Position numbers and translations under genes: made by a program
The notes under the pieces: model-generated
Seen by the model: only the letters and a program-made list of their open reading frames with translations
Told to the model about the DNA's origin: nothing
Databases searched by the model: none
Assembly (NCBI RefSeq): GCF_014898815.1
Contig: NW_026515541.1
Location: forward strand, 682,001 to 746,000
Direction of reading: 5' to 3'
DNA: 64,000 nucleotides
From: Panonychus citri
Taxonomy: Eukaryota > Arthropoda > Arachnida > Trombidiformes > Tetranychidae
Shown: in pieces, positions 36,258 through 47,482 of the stretch
How the letters are laid out: every line of letters starts with the position of its first letter
Position numbering within the stretch: the first letter of the stretch is position 1

Positions 36258-36776
36258 GATTACTTAATTCAATTGCTCATCTAATTTTTACTTAGACCAT
36301 ATTTATAATACCTACCAATTGTTTCTCCCTTAACTCTATCAACCGGATTTAACTAATCAACAGTTAAACGTTAATCTCTGATCAACAGTATCTTAGACCA
36401 TAATTAATTCATTCAAACAATCAATCATCTTAATATAATAAATGATAATCTAATCAATGAAAATCCAATAACAATCAACCAAACAGTTTGATAACTCGAA
36501 ACACTTGATATTCATCAGCATTTAACGTTAATTGTTGATATAAAAACTCACTCACATAAATTAAATGATTTATATCTTTCTTATACCAGTCTAAAAGAAT
36601 TTAATCGAAAAACATATTAATTAGACGTAATCAACAATCTGAATGTAACAATTGATTAAATTCTACCAGGTATCCAAATTCACTAATCAGAGCCAGGGAT
36701 TGTTTTACTTAATTGATTAAAACAAACATTTCATTTAGTCTCAAGTCTTACTTGAAAATTAGTTGATTGTGTTACT

Positions 36777-37685
36777 TTACCTGCTCGACAGTTTTTTTGG
36801 GTAAATTGCAGTACCAAAGCAGTTGTTAATTTTGCCTTCAGTTTTACCTTGCTCGTATACTGTAACAAGAATTGATCTCATAGCGTCTTTAACACAATCC
36901 TGAATGGATAAAACATATCAATTGATTGAAAAATCAAATTCATATACAGCCATCGACTTTGAGTTTGTAGCCACTTTTAATTTACTCGCGACGATAATGA
37001 TAATCAATGAGAGATCAAGTTAACCCAAAGATATGATAATAATCAATGTCCTCTCATTCAACTGGTGTTATCTTTTCAAATGGTCATCTGATTAGATTTA
37101 TTTTTGACTGATTATCAGTAATTGCGTGAGTAAATTAAAAGTGGTTGCAAACTCAAAGTCGATGGCTGTATAGTAACCAATAATCTGAATGCAACAATTA
37201 ATTCAATTCTCACCTCATAAGTATTAATAATATTATCATCCTTTACTGTTGCAATGTATTTTACAGTTACTTCCAGATCTTCTACATATTTCTTGATTGT
37301 TTAAAATGAACGTTTCAGTTAGTCTCGAATCTTGAACAATTAATTAATTGTGTTACTTTACCTGCTCAAATTTTTTTGAAGAGATTCTTATATCAGAACA
37401 AAACTCAATTACATCATCATCTGTCCTGAGTGGCAATACATCTTCACATTCGGTCACATTGGTGAAACCACTTTGGCGTAAATAATCCTTTCAGTAATTA
37501 AAACAATGATTAGTTAATTGTCAGAATAAGTCGTCGTTAATACCAACCTCACAACCTTTTATAGCTTCCTCAGCAAGTTTTTGACAATCTTCATGAATGT
37601 ATTTGTGAGTATCGTTTCTACGCATATAAATAATTGATGGAGAAAAGTTGAAAATTACTGAAAACAATACGATTGACTTAATCAT
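36777..37685 (-). CDS. Small six-cysteine secreted protein (copy D)
   Basis: Four exons (37685-37548, 37487-37362, 37291-37214, 36899-36777), all phase 0, give about 154 residues. The N-terminus MIKSIVLFSVIFNFSPSII is a signal peptide. Six cysteines remain in the mature part, but the exon 3 KC pair usual in the family is replaced by KYVEDLEV, and exon 4 carries two Cys (DCVKDAMR, INNCFG). The last codons before the stop (PKKLSSR) look like the end of a copied exon 2 read in another frame, so the 3' end may be chimeric. A MITE sits in intron 3. Probably a recombinant gene; whether it is expressed is unknown. Confidence 0.55.
36947..37168. mobile_element. 222-bp MITE in an intron, TA duplication
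   Basis: Ends CAGCCATCGACTTTGAGTTT and its complement (AAACTCAAAGTCGATGGCTG) are flanked by TA. The corresponding intron of the gene at 48.1 kb runs through without it. Arms of about 45 bases with few mismatches. Non-coding. Confidence 0.85.
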
Positions 37686-37879
37686 GATTATCGCTGTTTA
37701 ACTAATTGAAACGATTTGATGACAAATGTATTATATTGTATTTTTATATCAAACTAGATTAGTTGCTTGTATCAAAAACTGATTAGAAACTTTTATTTTA
37801 AATTAGGGTAATCAAACGTATGATGATAACAAATCATTTGAATAGAATATTGTTACAGAGTTGGAAATTATTCAATTGT

Positions 37880-38036
37880 AAACACGATCGACATAGAAGT
37901 GTAAATGTCAAGTATTAATTTATATCCGAGCGACTCTGAACCAGAATTCACCAAGGATCGTACGTGTCTTAGGCATATTTGCTCAATTGGTGCTAATTGT
38001 TTTTGTTGATTTTCTTTGGAACCTCAATGCAAATTG
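37880..38036 (-). repeat. Conserved upstream block, copy 3
   Basis: On the - strand this lies upstream of secreted gene D. A TATA box (GATATAAAA, near 37741-37749) follows, about 58 bases before the ATG at 37685. Confidence 0.7.
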
Positions 38037-38257
38037 AACATGCAGTTGGGACAAGTCAATTATCTGAATGAAACAACAAAACAGGTTTATGGAATAATTC
38101 AAAATGAGTTGTATTGTTGATGATTAGGAATCAAATATTAATATGTACAGAAAATCATTTTCGCTCTCTATCTTTTTTCTCTGATTTCAAAATGTGTGAA
38201 CGTCAGTTCATTATCACCAATTATCCGGTTTATCATTAGGTTCATTTATTGTCTTCG

Positions 38258-38790
38258 AACGTCATCGTTTCGATGAAGTAAATAAGTGAAAATAGCGCAA
38301 GTAGTACCTTTCGGAACAAGGTAGCCATCTTAATTGAAGGAAATCATTAAAACTTTTTGTGAATCAATCAACTATAGTCACTCACTAATCATTGTGTCCT
38401 CAGATAATTCTCGACCGATGAACGGGGCCACTGGGTAGACTCTTTGTACTTCCTTCAGAACGCAATCCAAATACTTCATTTGTTTCAACTGGTTAATTGT
38501 AAATCCAGTAAATTGTTCATCTTGATTGTTGTAATCTGATTCTAAAACTGAGTCGATTTCATCTCGAACCTTATCTTGAATATCTTTGTATTACAAACCG
38601 AGAATGTAAAGTGTCCAACTAATGGACATCGCAGTTGTATCATGACCCTAACGATTAAAATGAAAGACAATTAGTTATTGAAAATTGGTGACAATTTAAA
38701 CTAATTTACCGCGAACATGAAAGTGTTTACTTCCTCTCGAACATCTTCAATGGTCATCACATTGTTTTGGAGCTGATGCTCCATGAGAAG
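38258..38790 (-). pseudogene. Partial copy of the CYP4-like P450 gene
   Basis: It reproduces, in order, the start of P450 exon 5 (near 38330-38258), the whole of exon 4 (38391-38650) and the 3' end of exon 3 (down from 38786), with the introns between. Parents are 49484-49400, 49810-49552 and 49960-49881. Exon 4 has an extra three bases at about 38590 that introduce an in-frame stop-like TTA/TAA reading on the coding strand. The heme loop is absent. At about 38790 the sequence switches to ETS intron. Clearly non-functional and recent. Confidence 0.85.
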
Positions 38791-39380
38791 GAATAACTCA
38801 GAGTAAGAGGTTAAGTTTCCCTGCTGAGTGTTGAGCCTATTCAGTTTTCACCTTTATTTTTGCTTCATCTTTGGTGATTCATTGAAATCCTCTTATGAAA
38901 ATGTAATCATTTCAGTTATTACAGTCGTTCAAGTTCAATATGAACAATTTAAAGAGACACTGAAACGGCTTTTTTCCAATCAACAATTTACTTGGAAAAT
39001 TTAATCATGGACCATAATTAATTGTTGACAATCAATTTAGATTCATACAATATCCTAACTTTGTCTTAATCAATTAGCATGAATTAGATTTGAAAACGTA
39101 ATAGTTAAATTAATCAGTTTACTTTTCAATTGCATTTTATATATTGTTGATTGTTACAATCAGTTAATCTTTTCCAATGTCAATCTGATTAACAGGTAGT
39201 GGACAAATTCAATTGTGGCAATTTTTACTTGAACTTTTATCGGACAACAATTCAAATTGTATCGCTTGGGAGGGTAACGATGGAGAGTTCAAATTAACGG
39301 ATACGGATGAGGTCGCCCGCCGGTGGGGTGAACGGAAGAGTAAACCAAACATGAATTACGATAAATTATCGCTATTTGCG
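38790..39380 (+). pseudogene. Mosaic copy of ETS intron and ETS exon
   Basis: The part 38790-38925 matches the ETS intron at 33050-33175. After about 50 unrelated bases, 38975-39380 matches 34100-34610, with the same missing segment (34182-34288) as the fragment at 10.2 kb. The exon part reads [20 protein letters not shown] and [20 protein letters not shown] and breaks off at TTATCG, bases shared with the adjacent secreted gene C. It cannot encode a working DNA-binding domain. Confidence 0.88.
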
Positions 39381-39966
39381 TTCAACCTCCATATCCAGAT
39401 TTGATTCTACCGATTTATATCGACAATTCTGAAAGGATAAAGATATTAACTAGTAGTAATCGACAATACGAATATAAAAATGAATTTAATTCTCACTAAA
39501 TAACCATCGATCATATCAGATTCGGTATCCGTAATAATTTGATCGCCACATTTGTGAAACTTGATTGATAAAAAAACGATACTATCTCAATTAGACTTAA
39601 GACTTTAAAAATCTACTTGATCATTAGTTAATTGTGTTACTTTACCTTCTCTAATTTTTCTGCGTTTTCTTTAATAGCCAAACAAACCGAAATTCTGTCA
39701 TCAGTTATACTGAGCAGCATATTATTAATACACTCGGTAAAAGAGTCGTGAACATCGTGGGGTAAAAGATCCTTTCAACAATAAAGATGATGATTACTTA
39801 ATTGTCACAATTAGTCGTGCTAAATACTAACGTTACATTTATCAAATGCTTGCATGTCGTCTTTAAATCTCAAAGATAAGCAATAATCTTTATCCGATAC
39901 TTTATGACAATTAATTAAAGAAACTGAGTTGAAAATTAAGATAACGAATACAATTGATTTAATCAT
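39372..39966 (-). CDS. Small six-cysteine secreted protein (copy C)
   Basis: Four exons (39966-39832, 39771-39646, 39559-39497, 39428-39372), phase 0 throughout, encode 126 residues. Signal peptide [20 protein letters not shown]; mature cysteines occur in DYC, DKC, TEC, SVC, HKC and NCR. The protein ends DMEVERK. The copied ETS fragment abuts directly after the stop codon, overlapping it by a few shared bases. The TATA box lies near 40022. The gene appears intact. Family function unknown. Confidence 0.72.
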
Positions 39967-40100
39967 GATGATTGTCGTTTTTAAACTGAGTTAAAGATTT
40001 GATAACATATGTATTATACTTTTATATCAAACTAGAGGAGTTAATTCAGTTGTATCAAAAACTGATAAAACTTTTCATTTAATCAAATGATTAACAAATT

Positions 40101-40250
40101 GTAAACAAGATCGACACAGAAGTGTAAATGTCAAGTAGTGTTAACAGAACGCTCCTGAACCAGAATTCACCAAGGATCGTACGTGTCTCAAGCATATTTG
40201 CTCAATTGGTGCTAATTGTTTTTGTTAATATCCTTTGGAACCTCAATGCA
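40101..40250 (-). repeat. Conserved upstream block, copy 4
   Basis: Upstream of secreted gene C on the - strand. It lacks the GGCGCTCGG part in full (GAACGCTCCTGAACC on the + strand) but otherwise matches the family block. Confidence 0.65.
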
Positions 40251-40294
40251 TTTATTATAACATTTATTTTAGAAAAGGGCTATTATCTGAATAA

Positions 40295-40480
40295 CTCAAT
40301 TCTGAGACCATTACTATATCGAAGTACCATTATCCACTAATTATTAGCTTGTCCCTTTCATCAATTGACCTTACTGAAAAGGATTCAAATACCATCGCTA
40401 GAATAGCCTCTCCATCATGCCAAACTCTGAAACCATTTCTAGATCGAAGTATCATTACCACGCTAATTAATTACTAATTC
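40295..40480 (-). pseudogene. Degraded P450 3' exon fragments
   Basis: The bases 40295-40425 resemble the last P450 exon (49170-49300) with many substitutions. A second short piece of the same exon (about 40427-40475, TTTCTAGATCGAAGTATCATT) follows in tandem. Older than the 38.3 kb copy, judging by divergence. It lies just upstream of the conserved block, the same neighbour order as at 1191-1580. Confidence 0.65.
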
Positions 40481-41058
40481 GACTGTTTGTCAACTAACTC
40501 TATTTACTGGATTTAACTAATCAAAATTTAAAAGTTTATCTCTGATCATCCGTTTCTTAGATCATAATTTTCATTAAATTTTAATTTTTCATCGAAAAAC
40601 TTGCTATTGATTTGTGTTATTGATTTTAGTCGGTTAATTGCATTTGATCAAATAGAAATTAAATTACTAGCGGATTTTGATGAAATAACTAAACTAATAG
40701 CCAATGGTTGATAAGCTCAAATTGATCCAAATGATATTTAATTTGATTTATCAGGTTCACAATTTAACTCTATTGACCTCGAAAGTAACTTAAAGTATCA
40801 GTCCAAATATTAAAATTATGAAAAACTAGAGAATTTAATTTCTTTCCTTTCCAATCAAATTTTGACGTTTAAACCAATTGAAAAGAGAAATACAAATTTG
40901 GTGAAATGATAAAATGAATTGTTTAATATGTGGAGTGAAAATTGAGTTCAATCTTTAATTGTTTACCATAAGTTTGATTGAATTTTCTCAAACAAACAAA
41001 ATTGAAGGAAAGTTTTAATTAACGTGTTAATATTTTATCATAATTATAATTGGAACGA

Positions 41059-41654
41059 TTAAATTTGAATTGTATGTGAAGATTGTGAATCAAAGATACG
41101 TTGAATCGATTCATCATTAGTTGGTGTATCATTTTCACAGGTTAAATCATTAAAACATCCGCCTGAAATTTAGGAAACAATTAAAATGATCAAGAGAGAA
41201 AGAATAAAATTAACATTCAAAATTACTAATAGTAATTTTAAATTTTAACAATTTACCTGAACTACAACAGATCCCATTGGAAACACAGACTCCTTGACCT
41301 GATGAACAGAGTTTACCAGGGACTTTACATGGGATCGGAATGAAATTTTCAGCTCTACATGGATCCGAATAGTGATTGTTGATTAAACACCCGAAGTCAG
41401 AACCACAACAAACATTTGAATTGACACAATGACCTTTGTTACCTGGACCACAACGAAGACACTGTTGGAGTAATTGAATGAAAAAAATTAAATTGATAAA
41501 ATTACAATCAAGAACTAAACAATTAACTCACTTCTCTCATATGGTCAATGTCACCATGAGATCTTTTCCCTCCGGGTGGACAATTAGTGATGAAACAAGC
41601 TTCATCGAGGTGGAAATTAACGAGGAAAGTTAATAAAATGAACGAGAACAACAT
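41059..41654 (-). CDS. Inotocin (oxytocin/vasopressin-like) neurophysin precursor
   Basis: Three exons (41654-41532, 41461-41257, 41162-41059) give 143 residues. A signal peptide of about 19 residues is followed directly by CFITNCPPGGKR: nonapeptide with the 1-6 disulfide, Gly for C-terminal amidation and a dibasic site. The neurophysin domain follows, CLRCGPGNKGHCV to LTCE, with all 14 cysteines. Introns sit at the classical positions of the family (after the peptide/early neurophysin, and late in neurophysin). The secreted hormone would act through a vasopressin-type GPCR; neurophysin is its carrier in the secretory pathway. The upstream motif reads CATAAATA where the other copies have TATAAATA. 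This is the only complete copy here. Confidence 0.93.
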
Positions 41655-42415
41655 AATTAGTTGATTTACTTAATTCGATTGCTCATCTAACTATTAACGA
41701 ACCAATATTTATGCTTTCCAAATGTTTCTCACTCAACGCGATCAACCGGATTTAACTAATCAACAGTTAATCTCTGGTCATTATTATCTTAGATCATAAT
41801 TTATTCAGTCAAACAATCAATCATCATAAATGTTTTTATAATTGTTGCCCTTTGGTTCTTCAATTATTAATAAATCAAATCTAATTGTTGTCTAACTTTA
41901 CCCTCTATTTAAATCCCTCATCGGAAAAAATTGTTATTATGATTTTAATTGTTGATCCTTAGTTGGTTAATTAAATTTAACCAAAGTACTTACAAACTTT
42001 GATGAAATAATTAACTGAATAGTCAATGATTGACCAGACAATTTGATCCAAATGGTATTTTATTTAATTTGATTGATTAAGTTCATAATTTATTAAATAT
42101 TCTTTTCTGCTCAATCATAATAATAAATGATAATCTAATCAATGAAAATCCAATAACAATCAACCGAACAGTTTGATAACTCAAAACAATTGATATTCAT
42201 CAGCATTTAACGTTAATTGTTAATCACTCACCAATGATTGCATTCTAATAACAGTCTAGTAGGATAAACGATTTTAATCGATAAACATTAGACGTTAATT
42301 AGACGTAATCAACAATCTGAGTGTAACAATTAATTAAGTTCTAACGGAAATTCAAGCTCACGAATTAGAGCCAGGGATTGTTTTACTTAATTGATTAAAA
42401 CAAACATTTCATTTA

Positions 42416-42547
42416 GGCCCGTATTCACCAACCGCGCTTAAATCTGATCAGAGATCAAGACTTGATCATAGATGGTGAAACACAAAAGCTGTGATCAGCT
42501 GATTTAAACCTAGACTCAAATTTAATTACGGTTGGTGAATACGGGCC
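42416..42547. mobile_element. 132-bp PIF/Harbinger-like MITE
   Basis: Ends GGCCCGTATTCACCAACCG and its complement; flanking TTA on both sides. The paralogous site near 36735 reads CATTTAGTCTC, the empty target with a single TTA. Three-base TTA duplication and GG start fit PIF/Harbinger (Tourist-type) elements. Confidence 0.88.
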
Positions 42548-42554
42548 TTAGTCT

Positions 42555-42920
42555 CAAATTTAACTTGAAAATTAGCTGATTGTGTTACTTTACCTGCTCG
42601 ACATTTTTTTAAGGAGATTCTAATATCAGAACAAACCTTAATTACAACATCATCTGTCCTGAGTGGCAATACATTTTCACACTCGGTCACATGGTGAAAC
42701 CACTTTGAGGTAGATAATCCTTTCAGCAATTAAGACAATGATTAATTAATTGTCCCAATAAGTCGTCCTTAATACTAACCTCACAATCTTTCATAGCTTC
42801 CTCAGTGAGTTCAACGTAACCTGTACTTATAGGGTGTTTCGTACCTTTATACCTTTTACAATTAATTAAAGAAAAAGAGTTAAAAATTAACATGTAATAC
42901 AATACAATTGATTTGATCAT
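42555..42920 (-). pseudogene. Broken six-cysteine secreted-protein gene
   Basis: Exon 1 (42920 downward) is open (MIKSIVLYYMLIFNSFSLIN...KDCE). Exon 2 resembles copy D almost base for base but has lost one A (CACCATGTGACC against CACCAATGTGACC), which shifts the frame before TECENVLPL. It ends KKCRAG in the shifted frame. A Harbinger-like MITE lies in the following intron. TATA box near 42980; conserved block further upstream. Confidence 0.72.
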
Positions 42921-43020
42921 AATGATTGTTGCCGTTTAACTAATCTAGAAGATTAGATTATAAATATATTATATTGTATTTTTATATCAAACTAGATTAG
43001 TTGCTTGTAACAAAATGATT

Positions 43021-43177
43021 CAATCGTAAACAAAATCGACATAGAAGTGTAAATTTCGAGTAGTGTTAACCGAGCGCCTCTGAACCAGAATTCACCAGGA
43101 TCGTACGTGTCTCAAGCATATTTGCTCAATTGGTGCTAATTGTTTTTGTTAATTTTCTTTGGAACCTTAATGCAAAT
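43021..43177 (-). repeat. Conserved upstream block, copy 5
   Basis: Upstream of the broken gene at 42.9 kb. It retains the GAATTCTGGTTCAGAGGCGC and ACTTCTATGTCGATTTTG-type ends. Confidence 0.65.
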
Positions 43178-43627
43178 TTAACATTTATTTTAGACAAGCT
43201 GAATTATCTATTACATAGAAGCTGGTTTCAAAATGTGTATAACGATTCTCAGTGAATTCTGGTTCAGAGAATCTCGATTATACTTGAAAGTTACTCATAC
43301 AGTTATTGAAATTTTTTCTAGTCACTGGTTGATTAGAAAGTGGATTGTATTTACAATTAAGTTGATTGTTGTTACACTTTGAATCAATTGAAGTTGCAAA
43401 TTTAACATTTATTTTAGACAAGGACAATTTTATGGAATAGTTTAAAATGAGTTGTGTTGTTGATGATTAGGAATGAAACATGTACAGCAAATAATTAAAA
43501 GTAGAAATTTAATTTAATTCGATCAATTAAAATCGTCACATGTAATCAGGTTAAACCAGAAATCGTTATTAATGCTCGAGAGAATGAAGAACAATTATCA
43601 GCTGACTTCTGAAACTTCAATTGTACA

Positions 43628-44055
43628 GGACCGTAGTAAAAGGCAAAAAAAGGCAAAAAGGCAAAAAGAAGCAAAAAAGAGCTAAAAGACAAAAACACTT
43701 TTTAAATTCAATTCTTTTTACTTATATTTAATTTTTACGATTTGAAGATGAACTCAGGTCAGTATATGTGGTCAAATTATCGATAAAAAATTAGATTTTT
43801 AGTTGAAATTGAATAAAAAAGTATTCGTAAATTGATGTTCAAACTTCGCGCATCAAAAATCAGAAAAATTGAATTATTTTGAGATTTTGGTTATTATTGT
43901 TTCGTTTAAGTGTTATTATTGTCAATATTTCGTCAAAAATTCAGAATAAAATGTCCTGAGGCTCTTCCACTTCAATTCTACTTGACGGTGGAGAATTTTG
44001 GCCCTTTTTTGCTCTTTTTTGCCTCTTTTCGTCTTTTTGTCTTTTACCACGGTCC
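43628..44055. mobile_element. 428-bp MITE with 9-base duplication (Mutator-like?)
   Basis: Ends GGACCGTAGTAAAAGGC and GTCTTTTACCACGGTCC are inverted, then purine-rich arms (repeated GGCAAAAA) pair imperfectly for about 60-80 bases. Flanks are AATTGTACA and AATTATACA, nine bases with one mismatch. A nine-base duplication and long inverted ends suggest a Mutator-type element. A short frame at 43910-44092 inside is not thought to be coding. Confidence 0.6.
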
Positions 44056-45436
44056 AATTATACAATCTGCAAAGTCTCTCTTTCCATCATAATCAGGCTC
44101 ATTTTATTCTCATTTGAAGATCTTCCAGCGATGGTTCATCATGGTTGTAGTTATTGTAGTTTTCCTGATTCTCACTTAATTCAGTATTTTTTCTAACACA
44201 ATAAAAAGGTTGAAATGTAAACTATGATCGACTTAATCATGCGCTGCTAATCATTTAATCTCTTGTGCATAACTGTTTTTGGTGAGGTGTTTTTCAATCA
44301 GTCTTTAAATATCATGATCTGAGGTGTTTGAGTTCTGACTGAAGAACTCGATTTTCTCGAAAACTACTAATCAGATCAGAAAGAAATATATATATTTGGA
44401 CTTGTCATTAGTTGACCTACAAATACACAAAGTCTCAACTCTTAATTAAAAAGTCCAATTTTTACACATCGTCCTCAATTTCTCTTCTCTTTTCCCATTG
44501 AAAAAAAGTAATCAGCGCCTCTGATCCAAATGTTTTAACTACAACTCCAACAACATTAACTGATCTCTCTTTCTCCTTACTCTTTGGAATTGTGTTTACA
44601 ATCTATCTACTATATTGATTAAGATAAGCTCAAATTTTGGGTAAAGATTGTGCTCAAGATAAAAGAATTCTATGAGGTGATGAGGTACCGAAAAATAGAG
44701 ATGAAAATACTACAGTAGCGAAAATAGTACGAAAAAAATCTGAGTAGCCGTTCATGAGAAATTCTGACTCAAAGAATTTTATGTGCGCATGCGCAGATAA
44801 GATTTTTTACAGCGCGCATTTCAAAAAGAAAGAGAAAGAGACGAGAAAGAAAGAGACGAGAAAGAAAAAGGCGAGAGAAAAAGAAATTTAGTTTTGCATT
44901 CTTCGATTGAAAACGTCTTGTTGTTGATTGTTATTACACTTTGAACCAATTGGAGTTTTATCAAAGTCTTTTGCAAGCTTTCTCCGAGACAACACAATTC
45001 TGAGCACCATTTCTCTGTTAATTATTAATAATTACTACTTCGTCTCTTTTTCATTTAACTCTATCAACTGGATTTAACGAATTAAAAGTTCATCTGTTAT
45101 GATCATTAGTATCTTAGATCATAATTTCCATTCAATTGAAATTTTTCATAGAAAAAAACTGCTATTGATTTTTATCATTGGTTGTTAGTTGGTTAACTGC
45201 ATTTAATCAAATGGAAATTAAATTACTTACGGACTTTGATGAAATAATTAAACTAATAACCAATAATTGATAAGAAAATTTGATCCAAATGATATTTAAT
45301 TTGATTGATTGGGCTCATAATTTATTAAATACAGTTGTGATGAATTTCGAATGGTTTTTAATCATTCGCGCAACTTAGCTACTAAAATCAATTGATAAAC
45401 TTTATCATCAGTGATAAGACTTACTTGTTAGATGAT
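44056..45436. other. Intergenic; no gene recognised
   Basis: Includes an AG-rich tract (44820-44885, repeats of GAGAAAGA) and scraps similar to P450 3' sequence near 45000-45030. The part 45150-45320 resembles 40620-40760 and 47400-47530, so it belongs to the duplicated block. Confidence 0.5.
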
Positions 45437-46075
45437 TTACTCATTACCCAACGTGGCCAATGGCTCTACCCAATCTTGATGTTCTATGATGTTTCTCAGG
45501 CAATACTAAAAGAATAAAGATATTAATTAATTAAAGAAATAGTAAGCAAAAATCTAACAATAAATTGAATTCTTACTTTAGCCTCAGTATTAATCTCTTC
45601 ATATACATATTCATCATCTGCTCTTTCCATGATAGTTTGCAAAAGACATTTTTGGTACTTGATTATTTAAAGAATCATTTCAATTAGTCAATAAATAAAC
45701 TTGAAAGATTTACTTGAAAATTAGTTAATTGTTGTACTTTACCTGCTCGAATTTTTTTTCGTAGGCTCCAATATCAGAACAAACTTTAATTACTTCGTCA
45801 TTTGTATTGAATGGCAATAGATTTTCACAATGCTTCAAAGTGTTGTAAACATATTGGGGTAAATTGTCCTTCTAACAATTAAGACGATGATTAGTTAGTT
45901 GTCACAATTAGTTTTGATTAATACTAACCTCACAAGCTTTAATTTCTTTTATCGTTTTTTCATAAGTCCCAGCAGCTACTAATTCTTTCGCAAATTCACA
46001 ATAAATTATGCCCTCACAATTGGTTAAAGAAACTAAGTTGAAAATTAAGATAACGAATACAATTGATTTAATCAT
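45437..46075 (-). CDS. Small six-cysteine secreted protein (copy E)
   Basis: Four exons (46075-45929, 45868-45743, 45657-45577, 45505-45437), all phase 0 with GT/AG, encode 140 residues. Signal peptide [20 protein letters not shown]. Six mature cysteines: IYC, KAC, KHC, KVC, QKC, YCL. Exon lengths of 147, 126 and 81 bases are divisible by three, so exon skipping would keep frame. Ends PLATLGNE. The gene is intact; upstream TATA is weaker (the AAACTAGATTAGTT half is retained near 46127). Function unknown. Confidence 0.75.
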
Positions 46076-47149
46076 GATGATTGTCGTTTTAACTGATTTA
46101 GAAGAATAACTAACGAAAGTATTTACTAAACTAGATTAGTTAAGTGTAAGAAAAACTTTAATTTTAAATTTAATTTCGTTTAATCAACTATCAACCATAT
46201 TAACATAAAGCTAATTAATCATTTGAATTAATTATATTTATCACCTTTTATTGTTTTTCTTTGAAACCTCAATGCAAATTTAACATTTATTTTAGACAAG
46301 CTGAATTGTCTAGAATGAAATAACAAAACAGTTAAATGGAATAATTTCAAATGAATTGTATTGTTAATGATTAGGAATAACGTATGGAGAATAAAATGAG
46401 AACGATGCCAGCTAGTGAGTTAAAATACGTACAGCAAACCGATGAAAAGTAAAAGTTAAGTGAAAAATTTAACATTTAATCAATGGCAAATGATCTTCGA
46501 TAGAATGATTGTCCGTCATAAAAGTCTTTTTACAGTTTTTGTTGATTTGAATAGATCTCAGACCATTTCGAGATCGAGGTTTTAGACGGAAACTTTGAAC
46601 TGATTTTGTGGCCAAACTATTACAATTAGAAAAAATTCAATAGTATTATTTGAGAGGCAATATTATGATCTTTAGCAATGTCTACTTATTGAATCTCAAA
46701 TCTTTTGGTTGCAGCTGCTCGAACGGAAATAGACCTTAAAAAGTGACCTATTCGTTTATTGCAGAAAACGGAAAGTTGAAACGCGAAAACGTCGATATAT
46801 ACTATAGTATTTAAATTTTCTACAATCTATCGAGATAAGAAGGTTACCTATTGAACTGCATTTTCGAGATATTCCAAGAAAACTATTAACGGAACTGGAA
46901 AAGGCCTTTTACAGCCTATTGACAAAAGATAGAAGAGATATTTTCAATGATCATGGTCTTAAGAATCCTGCAAAATGTATTCCGGTGAAAAAATGAACAA
47001 AAATAACCTTCGTTTTTGACACACTTTTTGAAGCTCGAAAAGTTGGTGAAAACAGAGATTGTTGTGATTCTTGTTGACTTTTTTGACTGGGATTACATCG
47101 TGCCAGCTTTAAAAGATCATGTACACTAAAAACTTTGCTTCTATCTTTT

Positions 47150-47189
<40 letters not shown>

Positions 47190-47482
47190 AGCGATGGTTA
47201 ATCATCACCTATTATCAGGTTTATCATGCGGCTCATTTATTGTCTTCGGAGGTTTATCAAGTTCACCGTCTTTGTACAATTAACTAAAAGCTGCTCTTGA
47301 ACGATTCTCTGTGAGTTCTGGTTCAGAGACTCTCGGTTATATGAACAGTTACATTGAATTGATTTAATCAATCACACAAATTTGTAGTTGACTGTATTGG
47401 TTGATAGTTGGTTAATTGCATTTAATCAACTGAAAATTAAATTACTTACGGACTTTGATTAAATAATTAAAATAATTGGTAA
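46076..47482. other. Intergenic with P450 scrap and (CT)n tract
   Basis: A P450 3' scrap (CAGACCATTTCGAGATCGAGG) lies at about 46559-46580; a partial upstream block (AACCTCAATGCAAATTTAAC) at 46265-46285; a (CT)n tract at about 47156-47188; another partial block in + orientation at 47305-47345. No intact gene. An 85-codon frame at 46951-47208 is shadow over the CT tract. Confidence 0.5.

Noticed and set aside
43910..44092. Small ORF inside the MITE
   Set aside because: Starts in an inverted-repeat element arm; no homologous or conserved features.
46840..46960. Possible reverse-transcriptase remnant (FRDIPRKLLTELEKA-like reading)
   Set aside because: Too short and without any RT motif.
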